Positions 23,285 through 35,340 of a stretch of DNA of 57,600 nucleotides are shown piece after piece. The translations under genes and the position numbers were made by a program. The first letter of the stretch is position 1; the number at the start of each line of letters is the position of its first letter. The DNA is taken from positions 1 to 57,600 of the forward strand of contig BFEA01000019.1 in assembly GCA_003427395.1 (NCBI GenBank). The letters run 5' to 3'. The notes below the pieces were generated by a model that worked only from the letters and a program-made list of their open reading frames with translations, had not been told where the DNA came from and did not search any database. Source of the stretch: Chara braunii. Its lineage: Eukaryota; Streptophyta; Charophyceae; Charales; Characeae.

Positions 23285-23600
23285 GACGTTGACTCTCGTA
23301 GTGTTGACATCAACACTAGTGGTGAGAAACGGAGAATGCCCTTGTGGAAGCGAAGTGTGGGCGGACTAGTGCAAATCGATGAGTTCAGGTGGTCTTCATT
23401 GTAACACTGAGACCAATCAAGAGAAGGCGGACGTTCGTCCAGGGATGCGCTAATGTGACGTTGACTCTCATAGTGTCGACATCAACACTAGTAGTGAGAA
23501 ACGTGGATGTGAAGTGAGGACAGACTTGTGCACACTGTTGCGTTTGGGTGGTTCTCATTGTTTTATTGAGACCAATCAAGAGGAGGTGGATGACACGACC
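23285..23600. repeat. diverged tandem duplication of about 165 bp
   Basis: GACGTTGACTCTC at 23,285 recurs about 172 bp later, and ACCAATCAAGAG at 23,412 recurs at 23,571, an offset of 159. The first copy contains a perfect inverted repeat GTGTTGA-CA-TCAACAC at 23,301-23,316, and the second has a one-base variant of it. Confidence 0.85.
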
Positions 23601-24163
23601 CTTCCCCATATAATGAGGATGGTGGTATGGTTTGGTCAAACCACAAATTGAGAGACATGAAGGAACTACAGAATTCGCATTAGTCATGGCAACAAGGATA
23701 GGGATTAAAATGGAAAATTTTAAGGAATGACAGGAGAGAGAAGAAAGGAGGATAAGACGAGGAGAAGTATTCGGGGTTCCCACTTCAGGGAGATAAGGAT
23801 ATGCACGCCTGCTTTTTTGTTGACAGCGGAAGGCGTTGCCAAAGAAACGTCTGGAGAATGGCAGACAAGTATCTGTGAGTCTTTCCTTGTCCTCATCAGC
23901 TTCCAACCACCCTATATCCGACCCTCTATCCTTAAGAACCTTGTTTCCTGAGCAGGCTTATGATCGTGAACTTAGTTTGCTGGGAGAATTCCTAATGTTA
24001 ACACGAGTCAATATAACATGAGAATCAGGGACAAGAATCAATTCGGAACAAATATGGAACAAAAATAATGTACTTCAATTCATTCAATTCAATATAGGCG
24101 AGAAGATTCTCAGCACACAATGCCACTACTGGCGGGCTTCTCGAATCTATGGAGTTACTGTTG

Positions 24164-24600
24164 CGTTCCCTTCGCTTTTCTTCAACTTCACTCTTCTCCC
24201 CCCTCCTTCTCTCCTCTACCTCTAATTTAATGAGTCTTATACCGACTTTTTTTATATAATTGTTTGTCCAAAATAGCTAGTCACGCCTATGTTTTCCTCT
24301 TCTTCTGGAGTAGATCAACCCCCCCTTGCTGTCTTGCTGTCCCGCTGCCAGTCTCTTACTACAAACTAAGGCTTCTCTACTGACGGACGTCCCCCTCTTT
24401 TTTGTCCTCCTCAGCACTCTCTTAGCTCCTCATTGAACCTGTTGTATTGGGGTACTGTTGCATTCCCAGCATATTCTTTCACTTCATTTTTTTCTCCCCT
24501 CCTTCCCTCCTCTACCTCTAATCCAATGTGTCTTAATCCGTCCCTTTTTGGTATTTTCGTTGTTCAAAATAATTAGTCAGGTCACTCTCTCCTGCTCTCC
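24164..24600. repeat. diverged direct duplication, 287-bp offset
   Basis: The pyrimidine-rich segment starting TTGCGTTCCC at 24,171 recurs as TTGCATTCCC at 24,458. Both run through CTCCTCTACCTCTAAT and on to CAAAATA-x-TTAGTCA or CTAGTCA. It lies just upstream of the LINE A coding region and could be its 5' untranslated or promoter region with tandem monomers. Confidence 0.75.
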
Positions 24601-24797
24601 TCCTTCCCCTCCCTCCTTCCCCTTTCCCCCCTCTGACCTTCAGCCACCTCCATTGCCTACAATAATACATCCTCCCCAGTGTTACTCTCCGCTCAGGCCT
24701 ATTCTCTATCCCCATCTGTTGTCCTTTCTACTGTCTAGTAACAGTTGGTTACGATAGGAGAGAATCGACCATTGGTCCAGATAAGATAAAGTCAAAA

Positions 24798-27700
24798 ATG
24801 AATATGGCTACACTACCATCCTTGACTTCCAAAAGAGTGGGTGGGAAAAACTCCCTCTTATTCTATCAGGGCGCTATGCGCCACGTAGCCATGAGGCAAC
24901 TGGGATCATCACCATATAGCAGGTCGTTGCCCTCGTCAACTTCATCAACAAACTCGCAGGGCCAGATGAAAGTATCCTCAATAACTGATACAGTGTCGAG
25001 TTCCAATGTTTGTTGGGCCCAACCTGACCTGTCGGAGTCCATGACGGTCAACCCTATGGACACGCACACAGAGGAAAGAGGGTCTAAGGAAACGGTACAG
25101 AGGAAGGATAATACACAGAACCAATCCATGCAGTCTGGGTCGTCAGCCTCACATTCCTATAAAAAAGGAAATTCTCCGGCATTAGGGCTGATTGGGAATG
25201 GGAATGGAAGAAACGAGGATCAGGAAATGCTCACAGAAGAAGAAAGAATAGAACAGGGGCATCTCAAGAAGAAGCACAACTCAACAGAAAGAGAAGAGAA
25301 GATGGACATAGAAGATATTAGCAGCATGAAAGGAGCATCCTCCACACCCCCCTCCTCGCGTGGAGCATCCCCTACATCTTCCTCCTCTCCCTCATGGGCA
25401 CAAAAACTCAGACAAACCATGAATGAAAGAACTCTAAATGTTTCGAGACCAGCGATCGGCCCACCGGGCACACCGACGGAGGATCTGAAGATACCTTTGA
25501 GGAATCTCTCCTTGGCTATGGCATATTTCATGATTCTCTTCCTCATCGCTTCAGAACAAAAAGTGGTCGAACAAGGGGGGAGGAAGACTCTCATGAAATC
25601 CTATCCAGTAGAAAAGTTGTCACAAAGAGACGAAATTTACACAAGACATGCTAACAACTGGATATTTTANGGGGGGAGGAAGACTCTCATGAAATCCTAT
25701 CCAGTAGAAAAGTTGTCACAAAGAGACGAAATTTACACAAGACATGCTAACAACTGGATATTTTATGGTAATTCAGCTCACAGGTCCACCAATGATAAGA
25801 TTAAATCGATATGTAAGAGATTACTAACGTTAAAAGGCAGTGAGGAGGCAGTCTCAGAGTTTTTTCTCATACAGCCGGTGTTATCTACTGTGTTTACAAT
25901 TCTCTGTCTATTTGAAGATGATAAAAAACAAATTGACGGATAGAGAAAACTTTTCGGGGAATCTGCACATGATAGCTCTCAAATACGAATTTATCTGTGG
26001 CTTCCTAGAAAAACAACACCGGAAGAAAAAAGGGAACAACTGATGAGAGATCACTATTGGGTAGAGTTCCGTCACATTCCGATTGAGGTTCAAGTGGCTT
26101 TCGTGCATGATTTTGGGCAACTCTTTAGGATCGTTGATTTCATCAACCCCTTGCCCACACATGTCGCGAAGCGTGATGATTATTTGATGTTGGCTATAGA
26201 TTTGCAGAAAGGCCAACCGTTTTCACTGGATGACATTGTTCCATACAAAATGGGAGGCAAAATTTATCAAATCCACACAGCTCATAAATTTCGCCCGTGG
26301 TGTTTCAAGTGCAGAGCATATGGTCACATCAGCACGGAGTTTGCATGCCCATTACACCCCCAACATACACACCCACCGGACAAAAAACTGAGAAAGGACC
26401 CCCAGAGACCCCACAGGTGGATTCCAACTGCGACAGGTTTTGAGGGGTGGGTATATAGCGATGCAGTGTCTCAAGCTGGGTTGCCAATTGGTTGGTATTG
26501 GGAAGGTAGAGGGGATCACCGTAAGGTTCCCAGACCTCCTTCGGAATGGATGCCTCCCTAGCAGCATCACTTCCATAATCAACAGAGTCCGCTAAATCAC
26601 CAAAATGGGCACCCTTCTCCTCAATCCAACCAACAGCACCAGCATAAAAGCCCTTCGAGCAGAACCACCTCTCATAATGAGCATCTGAAAGGAATGCGAG
26701 AGTTGCAAAGGGGGCATGGTGCTCAGAATGGGACACAGAGGACACAGGAGTCACAAGACTCACAAGGGACAAGTTCCTCTAGCCAGGACAGGTTGGCACA
26801 ACAAGTGATTCCCAAAGAGAATGGTCGCAGACCCTTGGGACCGTCATCTGCAGACTATCTCCCAAATCATCCGAAAAACAGTCAGGCTTTAGGTTCAGAA
26901 TGGATGATCGTGAAGTCCAAAAAGTGGCCTTCGTCGCAGTCACAGGCACAACCACCACACACTGTCCACGTGGAACAAGGGTCACATTCATCAACTTTAT
27001 TGTCACAGTCCCAGCAGATCACTCAGGTATTACAAGAATCACAAGTGGCTCAGCCACTTCAGTCACTTCAGTCACAACAGCCTCTGCAGATCAAACAACC
27101 AGTTAATACGCAACAAGAACAACATGATCAGCCAGAATCTCGAGGGTCAGTGCTGACAATGGTGACAGTAGATCATCCTTTAATTGTGAGTGATAGGATG
27201 ATGCCTGAATCTCAGATTCAATCTATCCATTCAGGGCTAATAGAGATAGTAAATCATTCACCAGAGACATCTGCGGAGATGGAGAGTGACAGGATACAGC
27301 CAGAAGGCCCAGAACATCACATTCAGTTTGTTCATCCCTCGAAAGGAGGCCAAGAAGGGAATTCCTTTTTTTTGACAGCAGACATATCCCCAACGGATGT
27401 AGATCCGCTCAGAGATGCCTTCTCCACTGACTATATGGATTGCGAAGAGGCCCCGGTGAAAGCTATTCCTTTGACAACAATGGGGGAATTGGGGGGCGAA
27501 CAGGACTCGATAGTTAAACTGCAGCAAGGGGTGTACAATGTTTCAGAGTGGGTATTAAGTAATTTCAAATTTAAATATCCTAATGCGGCTGAAGAAATCT
27601 GGATCCCCATTAAGGATCAGATTAGATCTTGGTTATTTGGTAGTGACAGCCTAAAATTTGCCGTTCAGTTTGGACTCCCTTCGGATGATGACTGAGCAAC

Positions 27701-29366
27701 AGCTAGCAACAGACTGCTTCATATCGCCTTTGGAAATATTCACTCCCTCTCGCTGGACTCCGCTATAATCCTTAACAACAGAGGGGAGACAGAGCACAAG
27801 GAAGATGAAAAGGAGAATAGGGACTCTCACCGAAAGATTGGATTAAGAAGACTGAAGGTACTGGCAAGGAAAAATGTCATGACAAAAAAAGGAAATAAAA
27901 AACAGACTGCTAAAAGTGCACCCCAGCAAAGGAACGGACAATCTCAGACATCGAGGAAGTGTTGGGGGACTAGCAACAATTACAGGCTGCACCACTTGGC
28001 AATCACTCCTTGCCAGACAAGAGAATTCAAAGCAAGGAGAAAGCGAATGTCTAAAATGAATAGGCTAAATCAGGGCAACTGGGGGAAAGGTAAAGCAAAG
28101 GTAATGTTGTCGAGCACCTTCAAGTCCCTTTTGCCGCAGGAATACTCCCAAAGTCTCACTCCAGCCCTCGAAGAGGTCTTAGGGACTGAGGCTGATACTG
28201 TTTCTCTTAATGAGTCGTTCCTCATCACTAAAGTGGACCACATCTATGAGAAACTGGTCACGTCCTTCACACCACAGGAGTCCAATCACTTTTCCACTGG
28301 TCTTTTCGATGATTCTACCTTCTCGCCCCTCACCAATGGAGAGGGTCAAAACTCTGATAAACATGGCATTCCCTTCACATCACAAGAGTCCCGTCACTGT
28401 TCCAATTGGGCGATGGAGGTTATATCGACAGATGGATCAGATGCTTATAACAACACATCCTCCTTGTGTTGTAGCCAAGAATCAAGTATCACAGGGGTTT
28501 CATCAGCCCTGTCCTCGTCCCCTGATGATGTGTTGAAGCCCCTAGGTAATGCAACCGGTGTGGACAAAAAGGTAAAGGAACTAGTATCAGAGATAACTGG
28601 GGAGATAAAGTTCTCTGTGATTGCAGATACCCAGAACAAGGAGCCAGGGGGGTTCTCATCACTCATTGTATGGGACAGTGAGGATGATCACCAAGCACTC
28701 TCCCCGCTTCATGAAGCACAATTGCATACGCAACATACTATTTATACACTCACTCCTCCCCCCTGTGAAATTGATCTCACAAAAGACATCAAAGACACAC
28801 AGAAATCTAGTTTGTCTGTCTTGGCGGGTGGTACCAGCAAAAGAAATAAGCTCAGATCTAAACTAAAAGTTGATATGAATGCTATGTTCCTTTCTAAATC
28901 TGGAATAGTCATCTTATCTGTCAGGCTGAAGGAAGGGATATGGGAGGCAGGCTTGTCCTTGGTAGATGACTCTCAATATGGGGGGGTCACATTGCAAGGA
29001 ACAATGTCATCATTTGTCTCTCTGTCTAACCTCACAGGAGGGAAAACTGGGGAGACAATGATTAAAATGAATGTTGTGAAATATATCAAAGAATCACTTT
29101 CACCAGGTGGTTGGGCCACACTTACTCTCGCATCAGAAGTCAGCAAGATCGTTGACAGGGATGTGTTCCTGCGCTACAAGGCTGGTGATTCCATCAACCT
29201 AAAATGGTTGCGTCTCGAATCTCTCATAGAGACTCAAGTGTTAAGAATCAAAGCCAGTCATTTCTGGTTGGATACAGATGTGATCCTACTACTGTTAAGA
29301 CTCCTCAAACAGGGGGTATTGACACAAGGGGGTGTATTAGATACCGGATCTTGGGAGAACTTGTAA
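24798..29366 (+). pseudogene. LINE copy A, ORF1-like frame of about 1,520 codons with three stops
   Basis: A single reading frame is open from ATG 24,798 to TAA 29,366 except for TAG at 25,941, TAG at 26,559 and TGA at 27,693. The N-terminal 270 codons are S/T/E/P rich. A globular part (about 25,780-26,300, with IRIYLWLPRK and VAKRDDYLMLAIDL) resembles the DUF4283-like domain that precedes the zinc knuckle in plant LINE ORF1. A CCHC-type knuckle follows at about 26,300 (CFKCRAYGH, with six rather than four residues before the last C). Next is a long Q/S/P-rich stretch to about 27,500. After the TGA the same frame continues without a break into a basic segment and a C-terminal globular domain (about 28,850-29,366, LKVDMNAMFLSKSGIVILSV). 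The length far exceeds usual ORF1 proteins. ORF1p normally binds LINE RNA. The start is chosen as the first ATG of the long frame. Confidence 0.75.
25575..25765 (+). repeat. 95-bp exact duplication around one N: likely assembly artefact
   Basis: The 95 bases at 25,575-25,669 are repeated exactly at 25,671-25,765, separated by a single N at 25,670. Identical sequence on both sides of an N is the usual mark of overlapping contig ends joined without merging. The 96-bp offset is 32 codons, so the surrounding frame stays open. Confidence 0.85.
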
Positions 29367-29507
29367 ACATTCACTAGTAGTTCCTCCTCCACAAGAGATA
29401 GATATCAACTTTAAGGTGACTACTTTTGGTTTTTTACCATTGATAATGGGGGAAGTAAATATAGTGGATCTGGTTTATAATAAAGACAAAAATTGAAAAC
29501 TCCTAAG

Positions 29508-30575
29508 GAGAAATGCAGATCTGGATTTTAGGTCACGAAATGTTAATGGCCTAGCTTCTGCCAAGAATTCCAAGAAACAGGCTATATATGAACAAATTAA
29601 GGGAGTGGATGGTAAAAATTGGCCTGATGTAATCTGCATACAAGAAACCCACCTCCAAAATACAAAGGCACACAACTATGTCCACAAAGAAATTTGGCCA
29701 CACACGTCATATAGAGCACATGCTCCCAAACCAGGAAGTGTTGGGGTAACAATTTGGATACCTCCTGATACGAAGCTAGAAGTTATAAAGTGGGAGGCAG
29801 ACCATCAGAGGGTAGATGGGTATACGTACTGGTTATGTTTGAACTAGAAATAGTCAGTATCCTAAATATATATGGGCCTAATGATTTAGGAGAGCGAGAG
29901 ACATTTTTTACCAGTGTTCTCTCTCATCTACCAGCAGGCATCCCTGCTATCATTGCAGGGGACTTTAATGCAGCTCCTGACAATAACTTAGACAGATGGA
30001 ACCTCCCCTCCCCCTGCCCAGCGTATGTGGAAGCGGATGAATTCATCATATCAAACCTTTGTCACTCAGCTAACCTGTTTGATTCTTTTAGGAGACTAAA
30101 TCCGAATACCAAAATGTTCAGCCGCTTCAAGAGAAACCAATCGAGGAAAAGTACTAAATCTAGAATAGATTTAATCTTGATTTCTGAGGAATTACAGGGG
30201 GCAGTACAATTTGTCAGCATACTCCCTAGAAGCCCCTTCCCAGGATTCGATCATGCCACATACATGGTAGTACTTACATTCAGCAGGAAACATGATCAAG
30301 GAAGAGGATTCTACAGGCTCAACACTTCAGTCACACACCTTAAATCAGACAGATTCAAACAGTTCCTCACTGATGTATGGGGGTTCTGGAAGGAACAAAA
30401 ACCCATAATCAATGATGATGTTATATGGTTCAACAACGGCCTAGCTTTCCTAGGACGTAAATGCAAGGAATATTCCAGAGCTTTGGTTAAACAAAGGTAT
30501 CAAAATGAAATGCAATTACACAAAAGAATTGAGGAACTTCAACAAACAGAGATTCAAACTGAGGACCCTGATTAG
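29508..30575 (+). pseudogene. LINE copy A ORF2: endonuclease domain
   Basis: This is an APE-type endonuclease, which nicks target DNA for target-primed reverse transcription. Visible motifs in order: RNVNGLAS near 29,535, the catalytic E in ICIQETHL (E at 29,644), a frameshift between about 29,770 and 29,847, IYGPN near 29,868, IIAGDFNA near 29,950, and the DH of PGFDHATYMVVL near 30,247. The C-terminal linker (WFNNGLAFLGRKCKEY) leads to a TAG at 30,573. The start is uncertain because the 5' end merges with the previous ORF across about 140 bp that still look coding. Confidence 0.88.
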
Positions 30576-32348
30576 CTCGATCCAATAGCCAATGAAATTC
30601 AAAATTTAGAGGAACAACTATTGAGAAATATGAAATACCGATGACAGGGGATGAGAATTAGGGAAAAATTAAGAAGGAATCAGATGGAAGGGGCTATGGA
30701 TGAAAGATTCTTTGCAATGGCAAGAGTCAATTCAGGCAGAACTACCATTGAGGCCTTATCTAACCCCTTTGACATTAATGAACCTCTGGCTACTTCATCT
30801 GTTGCCTGTAATAAAATTGCTAGGGATTTCTTTAAGAATCTCTTCTCTTCAGAAACTAAAAATCTCCCTAGAAACCAGTTCATGGATGAAATTGAAGATT
30901 TCCTACAACCCATGAGGCAATCCTTATCAGACATTCAGAAAGAGGAGATCGATAAGCCCCTCAGTAAAAAGGAAGTATGGAAAGCATTAATGTTAATGGA
31001 GGAAGAAAAAACTTCTGGGATTGATGGTTTTCCCAAAGAATTTTGGGAATCCATGTGGGAAACTATGTCCCAAGATCTAATGGACTTCTATCATGTTGTA
31101 TGGAGCACAGGGAATATGGGGGAAATTGTTAGTCAAGGAGTTCTAACTCTTTTATACAAGAAAGGGGAAAAAACAAATATACGAAACTATCGCCCCATCA
31201 CCTTGCTAACAGTAGTATACAAACTGGTGGCTAAAGCACAGGAGGACTGACTGACTAAGGTAATAGCCGATATCATTCACTCAGCTCAAACAGGATTCAT
31301 TTCAGGAAAAAATATACAGGATAATATCCTCTTGGTTAATGAACTCATCAAAATCGCACGCCAATCTAGGCACAATGCAACATTTATATTTATAGACTTT
31401 GAAAAAGCGTATGATCATGTTGACTGGGTCTTTCTAGACAAATGTTTAGAAAAAATGAATTTTGGCCCTTGTTTCAGAAGATGGGTAGGAATTATGCACA
31501 TAAATGCAACGACCAGGACGATGGTCAATGGTAATTTGACCCCCCCAATTAATTTGGAAAGATCTGTCAGACAAGGGAATCCACTTGCGCCATTCCTTTT
31601 TGTAATTATAATGGAGACCCTTACAGCAAATTTGAGACAAAATAAGGACATTAAAAGAATTCGTATAACTTCGATTCCTGAGGATGCAATCCCAATATGC
31701 TCGCTGTTTGCTGATGATCTCTCTCTCATGATGGAAGCATCTGAGGAAAATCTGAGAGTTCTCCAAAAACTAATGGACCAATTCTGTAGATTGTCTGATA
31801 TGAAGATAAATTGGGGAAATAAGACACTAGGTGTCTGGCCGCCAGAAGTTCCAAAGATTAAATGGTTGCCAAAAGAATCTTCAGTCAGGGTCCGAGCCAT
31901 CAATTTATCAGCAGCAGGCAAACGTAACTCTAATAATGAAAGAATCTTATAGGCTGCTCTTGCTAAACTACAGAAATGGAAAAATAAACATACTTCTATT
32001 TTTGGACGCGTCCTAATCATTAACAATGTTATATTGGGTTCTATCTGGTACAAATCGGCCATATGGGCCCTAGATAAAGCCTCAATCAAAGTTTTCCATC
32101 AGAGTCTCAGATCTTTCCTATGGAGAGGGAATCATGACCTCAAAAATGTGATCAGTAGAGTTGCCTGGTCTTCAATTATTCAACCAAAATCAAGAGAAGG
32201 GCTTGGTATCATAGATCCTACTCTCCAAGCTATGGTACTATCCATCCAATGGATCATTAGGCTCCTCTTTAGCCCACAGACCCCGTGGACTGTCCTAGCA
32301 TGGGAACAAATTAAGAGATTGGCCCCTCCAACTAATGGCCTAAATTGA
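30576..32348 (+). pseudogene. LINE copy A ORF2: reverse transcriptase domain
   Basis: It continues in the same frame as the second endonuclease part, past stops at 30,573 (TAG), about 30,641 (TGA), 31,248 (TGA) and 31,950 (TAG). Reverse transcriptase landmarks: EEEKTSGIDGFPKEFW near 31,000, NYRPITLLTVVYKLVAKA near 31,185, FIDFEKAYDHVDW near 31,390 with the first catalytic D, RQGNPLAPFLF near 31,570, and the FADD catalytic box at 31,707-31,718. After the FADD box come WRGNHDLKN and GLGIIDPTLQ, typical of the plant LINE thumb and connector. The catalytic aspartates are intact, so inactivation comes only from stops and shifts. Confidence 0.92.
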
Positions 32349-34035
32349 ACCTTTGATGTGGTTGGAAAATCGAGATTGGGCTCTTCCAAGGAGTAAAAAA
32401 GTTGAAGGGGATGAAGACCCCTCTAACGACAGAGAAGAGGTTAGAAGAGATCTTAGCAGGGACCCATTCTGGATATCCCTATCAAGGCTTGGAGAAAATT
32501 ACCTTTACTAAATAAGATCTACCCCATGAGATGGGAGAAAGTTTGTCAGCAACCCTTGTTTAATAACACATGGATAAGGGATAATCAAGGAGTCACGTTG
32601 CATTGCAATGACTCACCTTGGAAAGCGTGGATTAAGAAGGGAGTAATCAGAATCAAGGACATTTGGAACAAAGAATCCAAGGATTGGGTTACACAGGAGG
32701 AAATTCAGGATACATTAAGATATTGTCACCATGTGGAATTAGCCCTGGAAAATATTATTGAGTTCATTCCCTTGGACTGGATCCATATTCTCAGAAAAGG
32801 TCCTGATATTAAGTCAAATGATTGGGTGACCTTCATTGATAATAGTCATCTAATAGGCAATGTCTTGAAAGTTGAAGCAAATGGAGATATTTAACTTCCC
32901 TTTTCAATCTTAAGGAAGATAATAGAGTAATTCCTCATCCACAAGATGAAATCAGATGGGTATCGTCAGATCAAATTTTCAGAATTAGAATATTACAAAT
33001 AGGGAATGAATGCCTGGCATTCAGACCCAATACTCTCATCTCACACCTAGCAATGGACCCTGCATCTTGGAAGTGGGGATCGCAACTCAAGACAATAGGA
33101 ATTACTTCAAATCACTCCACACCCTCTCAATCAAATCAACATACAGAATGCTAAGACCAAAAATCAACCTCAAGGATAAGGTATCTAACAGATGGATGAG
33201 ACATCTTAATTTAGATATAAATGATCTAAGACATATTAAGTGGTTTCGCAGCAAGAACTTTAAGCCAACTAAAATTGCATCTTTACAATGGCAGATTGAA
33301 CACAGATGCCTTCCTACTAATGACTGGTTGATAGATAGAACGTCACAGGGTAGGAACAACCAGGCCCAACCCTGGTGCAAACTTTGTAAAAATGCTTACC
33401 CAAGTAGAATGATCCCGGAAACAATTGAACATATATTTCTTCAATGCCCGGGATCAATTTGGCTCTGGAGATGGTGGGACAGGATCTGGAACAACTTAGA
33501 AACNACGTCTCANTGGCCATGGGGNTGGAAACCCCTTCTACTGGAAGTATGGAATGTTGTTCCCTTCGACGAATTTACCCACAATCTGTTTATTCTCAGT
33601 AGGAGGGCAATCTTATGGGCCATTTGGAGGANAAGATGCATCTTTGAGTGGGAAGGAGCCAGGATGGANGNCCCTGAATTCACCGAAACCATAAAAGAAC
33701 ACNTTCAGNCAGGCATCCTACACCAATGGGAACTCACGAAAGAAAAAATCCAGTTTATATCCAACAAAAANGAAATCTCCCAGCAAATACAACAGTTCAA
33801 CTTGGTNTGGCTTGGTGNGAAACAGGGGGNAAGAATNGGGAAGGTGGTATNNAAAGGNGCNACAGNNGATGAGGATGGAGACATTAGCAGAAACTACAGG
33901 GTTGTGTTTGAGGATTGGTGTTCGATTGACTCCTCAATTCCCTTGAGACCCCTCTCANAATTNCCTGACCCGTTCCCACTCCCCCCCAGTGTGCTGGTTC
34001 CCACTTCTTGGTTNGGAATTGGCGANGATATGTGA
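32349..34035 (+). pseudogene. LINE copy A ORF2: C-terminal part with zf-RVT
   Basis: The frame shifts after 32,348, returns by 32,526, and shifts again near 32,894-33,010. The last segment has the zf-RVT zinc-binding domain found at the end of plant LINE ORF2: WCKLC, then ETIEHIFLQCP (C-x2-C and H-x4-C) at about 33,373-33,450, then a tryptophan-rich IWLWRWWDRIW. From 33,504 on there are many single Ns, so sequence quality is poor to the stop near 34,033. The same C-terminal region is found in copies B, C, D and E. Confidence 0.85.
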
Positions 34036-34271
34036 ATAGGACAACTAACNCTATAGAATGAAGTACTTCTTGAGTTGGTTTGGCTGAGTTTTCACATCGG
34101 GTTTCATGCGAAGGACTGTCATCATTGTTACCAATGTCACTAGATCCTCATTAGTACCAGTGCTTAAAAATGCAATCTGGAGCCATTCTATTGAGGGTGA
34201 AGAGGTACAGGGGTTGCTGGGCCCGATTGCCAGCAAGTGCTTGTCTTTATATAACTCAAATTGTAACTCAA

Positions 34272-34380
34272 GGGACGCTGGACCCGTTTTCCAGCAGGTG
34301 CAGCTCCCCACCAATAGACTGGAGCCCCTGGTGTGTCAGGTAGGAGTGTATGCTCTTATCAACACCCCTATCTGACAGTG
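34272..34380 (+). repeat. LINE 3'-end block and terminal hairpin (copy A)
   Basis: GGGACGCTGG at 34,272, then CCAGCAGGTG and CTCCCCACCAATAGA, form the block conserved at all LINE ends in this window. GCTGG and CCAGC can pair. It is followed by a hairpin at 34,334-34,377: 14 Watson-Crick pairs, one G-T and one mismatch, around a loop containing TGCTCTTATC. No poly(A) follows; the sequence runs straight into the tail of copy B. Confidence 0.85.
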
Positions 34381-34384
34381 TTGT

Positions 34385-35340
34385 GTGAGATTCCTGCCAG
34401 CATTGATTGCCCCGGTAACCAGGGGATTGACTAAGCAGGCAATTGGAGGAGGGGAGGGGAGGGGAGGGGGGGGACCTCTTCGCCCTGAACTCGACGCCAG
34501 ATCCCTGCTGCAACACCCTAGTTCCTCCCTCCCCCTATAATGAGTACTTTGGAGACCAGCCAAATGACTGAGCAAGAAATGGAATATTTTGAAGGGATGA
34601 TTTACTGAGCAAGTTGCTGACATGCCTAGCGTGGAAAATCAAATCCTCTATAACTACTTACTAGGAATTTACCTGACTCTGAGTTGCACCATTGATAGCC
34701 TCTTTCCTAGTCTTAGGAGGACTGGCCAGGTGGGGAGGGGGATGAGCGGGGCAGGGTCTGCATCCAGGGGGCGACTGGAGCAGGCAACCTGATACTCCTA
34801 TCATACGCATTCACCATCCCAACTGGGCCCACTAAGACTGTGCTGTGCGGGTTCCACTGTATCTCGGCCATACCAACTTAGCTCAACTAAGGTGTTATTT
34901 GGTGGTGGGAACAAGTCGGGGAAATTTGCGGCGGGGGGGAGGGGTATGTCGCTGGGGATCTCAGACCATTTATGAAAAAACAAACGATAGTCATTTTGAG
35001 ATGATTCCAGTCGATCATTTCCTTCCAAATGCCAACCGTCCCATTGTATCCATGCAATCCATCCTCCCCATTCCCCACCCAACCAGTTCATGCACAATTC
35101 GTGAAGTTTCTGAACAATATCTGATCTTCTTGTGAGAGTCTTCATCCCTTGTACCGTTTTTTCCACTGGGCTTTGATTGCGGTTTCAATCATTTCCTTAA
35201 TCATTTCCGTTACTTCCCCACTTTCGACACAGGCACCTTCAAGTGCTAGAATGCATTTGCGCCGCCATATAGCCCATAACACTGCCGCCCTCCCAATCCT
35301 AAATAGATTGGTTGTGAAGGACGAGGTTTGGGCCTAACAC
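34385..35340 (-). pseudogene. LINE copy B, 5'-truncated 3' end
   Basis: On the minus strand from about 35,340 the ORF2 C-terminus is visible (GRAAVLWAIWRRKCILALEG, then in another frame WIAWIQWDGW and FPDLFPPPNN), matching copies A, C and D. The ORF ends near 34,801. The 3' untranslated region to 34,385 shares a block with 40,615-40,770: GGGAGGGAGGAACTAG, CAGGGCGAAGAGGT and CAATCAATGCTG. A C-rich run (G-rich on plus, 34,445-34,474) lies inside it. It faces copy A tail to tail. Confidence 0.8.

Noticed and set aside
22552-23316. 254-codon minus ORF
   Set aside because: S/R/T-rich with no domain, a homopolymer run inside, and overlapping open frames on the other strand; nothing beyond length supports it.
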